DNA of 64,000 nucleotides, taken from Paraphaeosphaeria minitans. Its lineage: Eukaryota; Ascomycota; Dothideomycetes; Pleosporales; Didymosphaeriaceae. Every line of letters begins with the position of its first letter. Position 1 is the stretch's first letter. The notes under the pieces are model-generated. The model was not told the DNA's origin. It saw only the letters and a list, made by a program, of their open reading frames with translations, and made no database searches. The translations under genes were made by a program, and so were the position numbers. Below, in pieces: positions 55,189 to 64,000 of the stretch. Location: positions 372,001 through 436,000 of the forward strand of contig WJXW01000007.1 in the NCBI GenBank assembly GCA_015832175.1. Reading direction: 5' to 3'.

Positions 55189-55685
55189 GGTTTCAATTGC
55201 TGAGGGCGGCACAGACGGGTGAGCATGGGCGTCCAGGCGGCGCGCCACGACACATCAGGGCGCGGCGAGGGATGCGCGCAGGCCAGACCAAGGAAGGGTT
55301 CGGCGTGAAGCGTGAAGCGTGAAGCGTGACGTGAAGTGAATTGAGGTGAAGTGCAGGGCGGGCGAGCGGGCCGTCGGTGGGCGTTGGCGGGTGGATGGAT
55401 GCTGCGCGCACATGCGCGGGCGAAGAAGAATGGCAGTGGCAGTTCCAACGCGCGATGCGTCTCCGGGACCGTGCAGGATGGTAGACGACGACGACGACGG
55501 CGGCGGGTGGTTACGAGTATGACGCAGGGCTTGGCCGCGTCCCGTGATAGCCAATGTACAGTACGTCTCGGCTGTGACAGCTGAGCACCGAGGCACCGAA
55601 CAATAGATATCAAGTGTACTTAGTACCTACCATATCCCCTGGTATGCTCCATCTTCCAAGGCGCCCTCGATCCAAGTAGCACGCC
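55189..55685. promoter_or_regulatory. Divergent promoter CPS1 / acyl-CoA thioesterase
   Basis: This 497-bp interval lies between two start codons. It holds short direct repeats of GTGAAGC at about 55304-55330 and a (GAC)n run at about 55483-55500. I see no named site. Confidence 0.45.
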
Positions 55686-56864
55686 ATGTCGACCCTCATC
55701 CGCCCGCCGCCCATTGATCCCGCCAAGTCGGCCATTGAGAACACGCTCGAGCTCACCCAGCTCTCCGACATTGACCCCGACCTGTTCACCAACCGGCGTC
55801 CGCTATGGCACCCTCCCGGCGCCCGAGGCATCTACGGCGGCGCTGTCATTGCTCAGACGCTGAGCGCCGCCCAGAAGACAGTGGAGCCCGACTTCACCGT
55901 CCACTCGATGCACTGCTACTTCGTCCTCGCCGGAAACTCGGAGATCCCCATCATGTACCATGTGGAGAGAGTGCGTTCGGGGAAGAGCTTCGCGACCCGG
56001 ACGGTGCAGGCGCGACAGAGGGGCAACGTCATCTTCACCACCACCATCAGCTTCGTGCGCCAGAACAGCGCGGGCGACAAGGTGCTGGAGCATGCTGTCG
56101 AGATGTCCGACGTGCCCGGCCCCGTGGAGGACAAGGACGGCCTGGAGCATGGCGGTGCTGCAACGGACCCCTTTCAGAGCCAGAGAATCGAGATTCTGAA
56201 CAGTGCGTCCCTACACTCTCATTACGCATGAGGCACTGACCAGTGACAGACGACTCGCCGCACCCGCACACCAAGAGGACCAGACAGTGGGTCAAGGCCC
56301 GCGGCACCATCTCCCCCGCCGGTGGCCACGAAGCCCACCTCGCGGCCCTCGCCTACATGTCCGACAGCTACTTCATCGGCACCGTCGCCCGTGCCCACAA
56401 GCTCTGGCGGTACGCCGCTGCGCGCAAAACCAAGAGCAAGAGCAGCATAGACGAGGACGTCTTGAAGAAGCTCCTCGCCATGGAGGACGAGCATCTCAAG
56501 AGCGTCAAGTTTCTCGACTCCCACGACCTCGAGCGGATACGAAAGTGGAAGACCGGGGAGCGTGAGCAGCCCAAGGAACCAAGGCAGGAGATCGGCATGA
56601 TGGTCAGCTTGGACCACACCATCTATTTCCACGACCCGAGAAACTTCCGTGCGGATGAGTGGATGTTCACGGAGATGGAGACGCCGTGGAGCGGAGACGG
56701 CCGGGGCCTTGTGTTCCAGAAGCTGTTTACCAAGGATGGGCGACTCATCGCTACCTGCGTTCAAGAGGTACGTCACGAGAAGTTCCAATGCCAAAACATA
56801 CTGACTGTTGCAGGGCGTCGTGCGGTTACGTCAAGACACCGACACCGCGAAAAGCAAGCTGTGA
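55686..56864 (+). CDS. Peroxisomal acyl-CoA thioesterase (TesB type)
   Basis: The exons are 55686-56202, 56250-56767 and 56814-56864, giving 361 residues. It hydrolyses acyl-CoA to free fatty acid and CoA. Two hotdog domains are recognisable: the first with GIYGGAVIAQTL, FTVHSMHCYFVLAG and FATRTVQARQRG; the second with YMSDSYFIGTV, VSLDHTIYFHD and GRLIATCVQEGVVRL. The last exon is only 17 codons. Splicing into it gives the ending SKL, the canonical peroxisomal targeting signal type 1, which strongly supports the join and puts the enzyme in peroxisomes with fatty-acid beta-oxidation. Reading through the last intron would lose this signal. Confidence 0.93.
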
Positions 56865-56963
56865 GCCCGCCGCACACCCGCTTCTCCTTCTCTAGACGCG
56901 TTCCGCAGTTTACTTTTGTACCTCAGACTTGACCTCAATTCATTGCAATTCAATCTAAACCCA

Positions 56964-57664
56964 CTATCCATAGGCCCCCATCAGCTTGTTCATCGCAGCC
57001 ACTTCGCCCCTGCTCCCTGTCCCGGCAGACCACTTATCCCGAATCATCACCTGCAACGCCTTCAGACACGTTTCCAACTTCCTCGCTCTGGCAACCTTGC
57101 CATGTGGCCACCCCAAGTCCTCATGCCCCGGCCAAACCGTAGCTTCCCACTGCTCGCCCCGCTTCGCAGCCTGCAGTCTGAAGCCCCGGAAGCCGCCTTT
57201 ATCGGTGAAGTACAACTTGGCGGCGCCTAGAAGATGTCAGTATCGGACCGAAGAAAACTGAGCACCACTACCATTTTGGTCTTCTAGTTTTGTTTTTTCT
57301 TCTACGTTTCTTTTTCTATTTTTTCCCCAATTAACTAGATGGTTCGGAAAGCCTTACGTCCGACATTGTCCGTCTCGCGGATCAGATACAGCCAGTCGTC
57401 GACCTCCCTGCTCAGCGCCTTGGCCGCGTTGCCTTTGGCGTCCGTCTCCTGCTTGCCCGACTGCAGGAACTTGAGGCGCTGGAGCGGCGTGCGGCGCCAT
57501 GCCGTGGGGTGCCACTCCGGGGTCTGCGTGCCGGGGCTCTTCACCGTGTAGCGGACGTCCCAGACAAGCGGGACGGGGGATGCCATGTCGGCGTGGGTGA
57601 CGGTTATGGAGGTTTTGCGGACGATGCTCATGAGGACGGTGGGGCTGGGGCGGTGGGAACACAT
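56964..57664 (-). CDS. Unrecognised small two-exon protein
   Basis: The exons on the minus strand are 57664-57358 and 57226-56964, with a 131-bp intron (GTAAGG...TCTAG), giving 189 residues. A second ATG 11 codons in (57631) gives 178 residues and may be the real start. The protein is basic and soluble-looking, with Trp-rich patches (HPTAWRRTPLQRLKF, REVDDWLYLIRETDNVGR, EQWEATVWPGHEDLGW) and no signal peptide or membrane segment. The frame continues upstream into Pro/His-rich translation that I take as leader sequence. I do not recognise a family. The 3' end is convergent with the thioesterase gene, 99 bp away. Confidence 0.65.
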
Positions 57665-58847
57665 GGTGGGTCGCTGAGGGTGGACGGTTAAGAGGCTGGG
57701 GTTGTGAGGCGGAGGCGTGCTTTGTTTGGGGGGGTGGGGGGGGTGGACAAAGGAGGGTTGGGGGTTGTGATGGTGTGGCGGCGGTTGGCGCGGTGGGTGG
57801 ACAAGGGGAGGACGTGAAGATCTTCGGGGTGGATGGGAGCCGCATCTACGTCCAAAGGGAGTTTGAGGCCGTGCGTGGTGTGGCAAATGTTGGTCGTGTT
57901 GAGTTGCGCCATGGGTATGGAGGATATGCGTGGCCTGTGCCAAGTCAACCTCTGCAGAGAGAGACGGTGACGCACCGAGGGGCAAGTCAGTAGCTGATAG
58001 TTACATACCCTCACCTCGAAAAGCCCCTTTTCCAGCCAACATCTCAATTTAGGTAGCTTCCCACTATGCCCCATAAAATCCCAATACCTATCGTCGACCA
58101 ACCCCGCTCTTTAGAACCCAACCGTGGCCATCATGAATTCCAACAGCAACCTACCAATATGAAAACACAACACCGCTCACAGCAGACCGAGAGGTTAAAG
58201 CGTCACTTCTTCCGCAGAATCAAACCAAAAAAAAAAGAACATGGTGACGGCTCACAGCTTGAAACCACAGAGGCTGTTTACCCATCTCCGGACATTCCAT
58301 GGCAGCAAAAGCCCAACTTTTTGTTCGTCCTCGGCCACTGTACGTGATGTAGGTACAAAATTGCATCCAAGAACAACGGCCCAGCGGGGTAAACATGGCG
58401 TACAATACAGAGCGTACTTTGTTACGTACGGTGAATCAGCACGTAGTTGATATTTTCGTACTGCGTAACAGGAGTACAGGAGTACATACTAATCAGTAGA
58501 TTTATCCTATTCATCCTCTCCCGCATTTACTAGTGCCTCGTGTAAAATTCTTCCTTAATCATGCAAAAGTTTGCTTATGATTCACATATAACAATATTAA
58601 CACTAATAGCTTAAACTTTCCCAATTAAGTAATTTGTATGCTCTACAAAACTTGCTATTACGCAGTATAGATTCCGTACAACACAGTAAAGAGCGTACTG
58701 TACGCATTGCCAGCTAGATGATGCGTACGTACTTGACCTCGGTACGGACCCTGTGCGGTACGTTTACAGCGCTGCAACAACCAACCACAGCCACAGCCAC
58801 AGCCACAGCACTGCCCTGACAGCAATGCAGGTTGGTGCTTTGAGCTT
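57665..58847. other. Spacer with a second TACGTA-rich AT island
   Basis: No gene is visible. 58400-58760 is AT-rich and dense in CGTAC/GTACG words, like 3290-3560, and contains the exact 14-mer ACAGAGCGTACTTT (58407-58420) found in the left island. A close variant, AGAGCGTACTGTACGC, is at about 58690. At about 58785-58805 there is a short CACAGC repeat. Confidence 0.5.
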
Positions 58848-59344
58848 TCAGCTTCCAGCATCATCAAAAGCCTCCTGCTCTAGTTGGGAGATGACCGATG
58901 CCAGCGCATCTAGCGGATGTGCACCCTCCGCGGTCGCCAAGCGGTTCTTGAAATTCGCTTGGTCCGAGATCTTCAATCTCCAGCGGGCATAACCGTTCCC
59001 ACTGGTGTACGACTCCAACTTGATGTATAAATCTGTCACCGCGGGCTTGCCCTGTAGCTGCAGGTATCCTGCTGTGTGCTTAGCAATTAAGTATGTCGTT
59101 TAAGAGGGATCGTACCGGTGATGTCAGTGATTCGATGCCTGAGGGTTGCCATGAATTTCTTATTGTCTTCCTCGCTGTCGAGATCCAGGCAGATCTGATG
59201 CATCTCTCCTTTGGTTACAGAGACGTGGTATTGCGCTTTGACGGTAGTGACAGTGGTATCGCCGGTTTCGGTTGGGATGCTAGGTTTGCGCTTCATGTTG
59301 AGGCGGGCAGTGGATAACTTTTTGGTAAGGCGGTTGTTGAACAT
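58848..59344 (-). CDS. Unrecognised small two-exon protein (149 residues)
   Basis: The exons on the minus strand are 59344-59116 and 59068-58848, with a 47-bp intron (GTACGA...CAGCAG), giving 149 residues. The N-terminus is basic (MFNNRLTKKLSTARLNMKRK). The rest is mixed alpha/beta with an acidic SEEDNKKF stretch and the end SQLEQEAFDDAGS. It has no signal peptide and no membrane segment. I do not recognise the family. A TATATA element about 120 bp upstream supports real transcription, and the clean phase across the intron supports the join. Confidence 0.6.
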
Positions 59345-59462
59345 TTTGCTGGTGCGGAAGCTTGTAGAACGGTTGCGTTGAGGTGTTGGTAGCTGGGCAT
59401 GGAGATGCCGATCTTTGAATCTGTAGCAGCGGGTTTTCCAATATAAAACAGAGTCCGGGGCA

Positions 59463-59468
59463 TATATA
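59463..59468 (-). promoter_or_regulatory. Candidate TATA box of the 149-residue gene
   Basis: On the minus strand TATATA lies about 120 bp before the start codon at 59344, within a short AT-rich patch. Confidence 0.35.
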
Positions 59469-59944
59469 AAGCATTATTTATACGAATAGCTTCATGTGAG
59501 TCGACGCACCTTTACGAGAATGACTCCGTATGGGAAGTCTGGGGTCTGTGGAAAGGTAGAGTAAATGTTGGAGGGCGCACTGTCATGGTGAGTCTTATCA
59601 TGACTTAGTCTTCCAGCAGCGATGCTAAAAGCAACAAACGTTATGTCAGGCCCAGGAAAGCAGGTAGAAAGAAACAAAACGATACAGGCAAACATCTTCC
59701 ATGGTTGACCCCATAGTGGCTTACCAAGTGCCTATGGGTGTCGAAAGTGCGGCCTGATACTGTGTGGCGGGCCTTCATGTCCATGCGATGGGCTTATTTT
59801 GTTAGCGACCTCAATTCGAGACTTGCATTGGACAGATAAAATATGCATTGTGCAGTTGGTGATTGGTATCAATGCGTACGCGCCGATGAATGATCTTACA
59901 AACGGCCGCGAGATCGCGCAGCCAGTGCCTATGGTTATGGGTAC
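59469..59944. other. Spacer, no gene seen
   Basis: This separates the promoter of the 149-residue gene from the 3' end of the permease gene. No repeats or coding signal stand out. Confidence 0.5.
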
Positions 59945-61919
59945 TTATAACTTGTTGTCAGTATGGCTGACGACGCTGGCCCTCCGAGCTTCCGAAACGG
60001 TCTCAACTGCCGTGGGGGGTCCCTGGTAGTTCTTCTTTCCCCAAATGAAATACCACGCAGTCGAAATAAAGACGAACCCGACAAAGACAACGCTGGCGTA
60101 GTTCATAGTTTCGAGGGTGACGGGAAGGGCCGTGGGCATGCAGAATAACGGGATGATGAAGATCGACCAGACTGCGTGCATATTAGTAAGATGGAAGTGA
60201 CGCCAAGCAGTGATTCCTTACTGATAGAGACCCAGTTGCACAAGGTGCCCAGAGCGCCGAGATAGAAACTACCTTCTTTGACCTGCTCGCGTCCGTTCAT
60301 TACGGAAGCAATGATTGGTACAGCGTAGCTGAGAGTCAAGGTGATGACACCGACTCCGGAGAAGGCGTTGAAAGCCGCGGTCGAACCGAAGTAGATGAAA
60401 CCCAGCAACAACTGAACGGCCATGCTGAGCATCATGGCATTGAAGGGGACGTCGAGCTTGGTGTTGACCTTGCTCCACCTGACGACCAACGTTAGTCAAC
60501 AGGCTCAACTATCTCTATCAGGACACTTTTACTTACCACTGGAATCCAGGGATGGCACCATCACGGGCAAAGGCCCAGGTGCATCGCGAAGCAGCTGTTG
60601 TACATCCGATACCGCAGATGAGACCAAGCACGAGAAGCGGGATGAAGAGCGCAAAAGAACCGCCAGCAGAGCCAACGGCGGATTTGATGATGGTGGGTAC
60701 TGGCTGACCAGAAGCAAGCGCTGCGAGCATAGCTTGGTCTGGGAATACGAAGAGAAGCGGGACAAGGAAAATGATGCCCATGATGGTGTTGAAGACAATG
60801 GTACCAACCATGGCCTTGGGAACCTGCGTCGCGGGCTTTTGTACCTCTTCGCACATCCTACAACGAGTCAGCATGGAGCACTCTAAGGGGACTTATCGGA
60901 CCATGGTGACGAGGTTGCAAGGGCAAGGCTGCAAGGGATTTGTCGCATGGGAAAGGTAGGTTGTTGCTTTGGAAAACAATGCCGAAAATGTCGCTTTGGC
61001 AGGGGGTCTCACGATATAATCATTCCCGTCGATGATGTCGCATAGGCAGCATGAAGGAGTCCAACAAAGAAGGACCAGCCGGATGGCCATCCGCTGTTGC
61101 TCGTATCAAATTCTCCGAAGACGTAGCTAGCATTGCGACGTCCTTCCTTTGCAATGGCCAGGATGCACACAATGATGGCAATCACTCCAGCGAATGTCCA
61201 GTAGATGGCAAATGTCTAGTATCGCGGATTAGGAGGCGCGATGGATAGGCTTGGAATTTGCTCACATCTAACAGCGGCAGCCACTTGTTGCCGAGAGCAG
61301 AGGTAAGGTTGCACAGGATCGTGATGCCGAAGAAGATGAGCCAAACCTGGTAGGGCTCGCCAGGAAAGATGCCTACACCCGGCTCGGACTCAAACACGTT
61401 GAGACAAGCTGCGAGGAACGAAGCGGTTCCGAAGTTGACAGCGAGGGTGATGGTGATGTTACCCACGACGAAGGCCCATCCGCAGATCCAAGATACAAGC
61501 TTCCTGTACTGGGGTGGTGAGAGCATAAAAGATTGGTAGTAGACACCTCCAGCGGTGGGATAGACGCTGGTGATTTCGCCTAGAGAGGCAGCAACGCAAA
61601 GAATGATGAGAGAGACCAAGACCCAGCCCCAAATGATGTCGACGGGTCCTCCGTTGACGACGGGGTAGTAGAGGGTAGTGGTGAGGCCGTAGGGCACCGA
61701 GGCCATGACGAAAGACATGAAGGCGACCTGGAAGGTTGATCTGCTGCGCACGAGTTCGCTCTTGTAGCCCATGGCTTCCAAAAGCTCGTCGGCAGCGACC
61801 ACTCCGCCATCCTCCGAGTGCGCTTCTCTCTTCGCATCCTTCGCACCCAGATTGCGTCCGTGGACGTCGCTTTCGGCGGCGAAGGCATCGGACTGGGTGC
61901 CGAAGGCGTGGTCCGCCAT
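59945..61919 (-). CDS. APC-superfamily permease (GABA/choline/amino-acid type)
   Basis: Five exons on the minus strand, 61919-61266, 61215-61013, 60857-60537, 60478-60222 and 60171-59945, give 553 residues. About twelve membrane segments are visible. The N-terminal hydrophilic tail and the first helices (RSRSTFQVAFMSFVMASVP, SLGEITSVYPTAGGVYYQ) match the fungal Uga4/Hnm1 group, which carries GABA, choline or related amines with protons. CEEVQKPATQVPKAM and RCTWAFARDGAIPGFQWW are further group landmarks. Specificity cannot be set from sequence alone. All joins keep frame and conserved text. The window also holds a glutamate decarboxylase, which makes GABA, but 38 kb away. Confidence 0.88.
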
Positions 61920-63329
61920 GGTGTGTGTGCGTGTGTTGGCGGAAGGAGCGTGAGGAGGGCGAGGATGGGCAGGGGAAAAATCCAAGCAGGGTGGACACGC
62001 GACGGCTTTCATAAGTGACGGTGCAGGTGAAGGGTAAGGGTGGGATGGGCACGGCCCAGGCGCGCTGCCAGGACTAGCAGGTCGATGCTGAGCAGGGCTA
62101 GAGGCCGCTAGCTGCGAGCGTTGGCGGGCTCTAGGTCTACCTAGCAGCCAGCAGCCAACAGCCAGCAGCGGGCCACGAGCTGCTGCGCAGTGCGGCTCTC
62201 TGGCTCTCTGCGCGCCCTAGCCTGGCTTGGATGTGCGGTGGGTGGCCCGGGTGGCTTGGCCTGGGTGGCCTGCGATGCTGGGCAGTTCGTGCGGCGGTAG
62301 ACTAGGCTGCAAAAGTAGGGCTGAAAATTCAGATCCGGCGCCATGTAGCGGGGCTCCAGAGACGATGTGGTCATGGTCTGGCTGTGGCAGTGGCAGTGGT
62401 AGTGGCACTCTGGCATTGCGCGTCGGCCTCTTGTCGGCGCTGTGCCATGGACATCCTGAAAGAAGTGCTGCTAGGTCGAAGCTGGAAGACGCCCTTCCGG
62501 CGCTCGCGTGTCTCGTCGTCGTCGTCGTCGTCGTCGGTGTGGGAAGCTCAAGGCCAATCGGAGCCGCCGCCTCTGCCTCTGCTTCGATGCGAAATAGGAG
62601 TTTGAGCCGCGGTTGGTGCCTCGGCTTGGGCGGTGGATGCAACGAGACGCGCCGGCGACGGTGGATGCAACGAGACGCGCCGGCGACGGTGGATGCGCGG
62701 TGGATGCAATGAGACGCGATGGAGGCGACGGACGCGGTGGTGATTGCAGCTTGGCCGCGATGGAGCTGGTGATGCATCCAAGTGGGCCTCGCAGGTCCTG
62801 GGGCGGCGCGCTCCCGACCCCGACCCCGACCGCATCCGTCAGGAAGTTGCGACCGTTACCGCTCCCGACCCCATCCGTAAATAAGGAAGTTGCGACCGTT
62901 GCTGGCAAAAATCAACGACCACTCGCATCGCCCTTGCCTCTCCAACCTTTATCGCCACGCCACCACTGCGGGGTAATCTTTCCCTTTCCTGCCCGATCAC
63001 CACCTTTCACGTGATGCCGGCTTTCCCCACCTCGAAGGCGACAGCGATGAGAAGAACGAGCCGATTGCTTCATTGCCATGACTGCGCGACGGACAGCAAT
63101 GGATATTGCACATGACTATATCGGTTGAATCCTCCGAGATGGGACGCAGACGTCCTCTGACGTCAGAACGACGTGCGGTCGTAAAGGGAAGAAGCGACGT
63201 TGAGCACCGAAGATAGACACCTCTTCGACCTTCGATCAAGCCCTCAAACTCTCAAGCCCTCAAGCTCCAAGCCCTCAAGCTCCAAGCCCTCAAGCTCTCA
63301 AGCCCTCAACCCCTTGTCCGTTTACTCGA
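61920..63329. other. Spacer with several direct repeats
   Basis: No gene is visible. Contents are a (GTC)n run at about 62512-62537, a 28-bp unit starting GGTGGATGCAACGAGACGCG repeated twice plus a partial copy at about 62632-62725, and a roughly 45-bp direct repeat at about 62810-62905. A 15-bp CAAGCCCTCAAGCTC unit is repeated about five times at about 63237-63312, just before the SDR start. Confidence 0.55.
63237..63312. repeat. 15-bp leader repeat (CAAGCCCTCAAGCTC)
   Basis: Five imperfect copies end 18 bp before the start codon of the SDR gene, so they very probably lie in its 5' leader. The unit has no ATG and so does not create upstream open frames. Confidence 0.85.
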
Positions 63330-64000
63330 ATGTCGTCGACCCAGGAACTAAGCGCTTCGAAGAATATCATTGTCTCAGGTGGCGCACGGGGAATTGGACG
63401 AGCTCTTGGACGCTACTTCCTCGAAGCCGGCCACCGCGTCTTCATTTTTGACATCCAGGAAGAAGAACTCGAGTACGCCGCAACTAAACACCTCGAGAAA
63501 TACCACAAAGACGGAAAGGTCGGGTACGCAGTCTGCAACCTCCGCAATGTTGACGATATCCGGTCAAAAGTCGACGAAGCCGCCAAGTTCTTCGGGGGAC
63601 AGCTTGATGTACTAGTCAACAATGGAGGTATCGCCTCCCCACACTGGAAAGACAACAAGACCATGGAAGACCAAGATACCTATGATCAATGGCTAGCCTA
63701 CATGGAAACCAATCTCACGGCGCCCTTCGCCATGTCACAGGCCTGCATCCCGTTCATGAAGCACCGAGAATCGGAATCGCACAACTCCCTGGGCGCACAC
63801 AAGCACGTTGCAGGTCCCTGCATCATCCACGTCGGCTCGTTCCGCGCGCATCAGAGTGATCCAAACCAGGAGGGTTATGCCGCGAGCAAAGCCGGACAGT
63901 TGGGTCTCATGCAGGCCATGTCGGTCAGTCTCGGTCCCTTGGGAATACGAACGAATCTCGTGGCGCCAGGAAGGATCAAGGTCGGGCACGAAAGCAAGGA
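63330..64000 (+). CDS. Short-chain dehydrogenase/reductase, cut by window end
   Basis: The frame is open from the ATG at 63330 to the end of the window (223 codons, no stop reached), so the C-terminus is missing. The NAD(P)-binding motif is SGGARGIG (residues 16-23), a variant of TGxxxGxG. The NNGG block and the catalytic GYAASK (Tyr183, Lys187) follow in normal order, with LVAPGRI after them. A 10-residue insert-like stretch (HRESESHNSLGAHK) precedes the active-site strand. It is an oxidoreductase of the classical SDR family with unknown substrate. It is not closely similar to the SDR relic at 9744. Confidence 0.88.
   Translation, partial: MSSTQELSASKNIIVSGGARGIGRALGRYFLEAGHRVFIFDIQEEELEYAATKHLEKYHKDGKVGYAVCNLRNVDDIRSKVDEAAKFFGGQLDVLVNNGGIASPHWKDNKTMEDQDTYDQWLAYMETNLTAPFAMSQACIPFMKHRESESHNSLGAHKHVAGPCIIHVGSFRAHQSDPNQEGYAASKAGQLGLMQAMSVSLGPLGIRTNLVAPGRIKVGHESK

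Overview
This window is nuclear DNA of a filamentous ascomycete (Pezizomycotina; a Dothideomycetes-type fungus is my best guess, not proven). The reasons are short GT-AG introns (mostly 44-180 bp), a Zn(II)2Cys6 transcription factor with a fungal regulatory domain, the fungal-type genes LEU4, AAH1, PSD1, UTP10, NRDE2 and CPS1, and scattered (TACC)n/(GGTA)n microsatellites. I see no tRNA, rRNA, CRISPR array or intact transposon.

Layout. 1-5009 has no intact gene. It holds an interrupted coiled-coil relic, an acidic degenerate repeat and an AT-rich stretch dense in CGTAC/TACGTA words. 5010-11473 holds a HERP-like ubiquitin-domain membrane protein (-), divergent from mitochondrial phosphatidylserine decarboxylase (+), then a 5'-truncated short-chain dehydrogenase relic (+) and adenine deaminase (-). 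11474-14921 is non-coding, with a C-rich tandem repeat. 14922-17522 is a five-piece-looking but four-exon zinc-cluster regulator. 17523-19911 is non-coding and carries a minisatellite of about 14 copies. 19912-28852 holds glutamate decarboxylase (+), a DUF1989 protein (+), 2-isopropylmalate synthase (-) and an LCHN/Anr2-type DENN protein (-).

29103-38052 is an RNA-processing pair: UTP10 (-, ribosome biogenesis) and NRDE2 (+, nuclear RNA surveillance) share a 428-bp divergent promoter. 38226-42225 is a divergent pair of secreted type-B carboxylesterases. 44094-45959 is a ferric reductase-type metalloreductase (-), followed by 3.4 kb of repeat-bearing non-coding DNA. 49330-55188 is a 1,894-residue CPS1/DIP2-family protein (-) with a DMAP1-binding domain and two AMP-binding-like modules. 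It is divergent from a peroxisomal acyl-CoA thioesterase (+). Two small unrecognised two-exon genes (-), an APC-superfamily GABA/choline-type permease (-) and a right-truncated SDR gene (+) finish the window.

No obvious biosynthetic or defence cluster is present. Most genes are housekeeping or core metabolism. Glutamate decarboxylase (makes GABA) and the GABA/choline-type permease are 38 kb apart, so a shared pathway is only a possibility. The unusual material lies in the long barren blocks, each of which carries its own tandem repeat. Exon joins were worked out by hand from splice signals, reading frame and family resemblance. No search was run.
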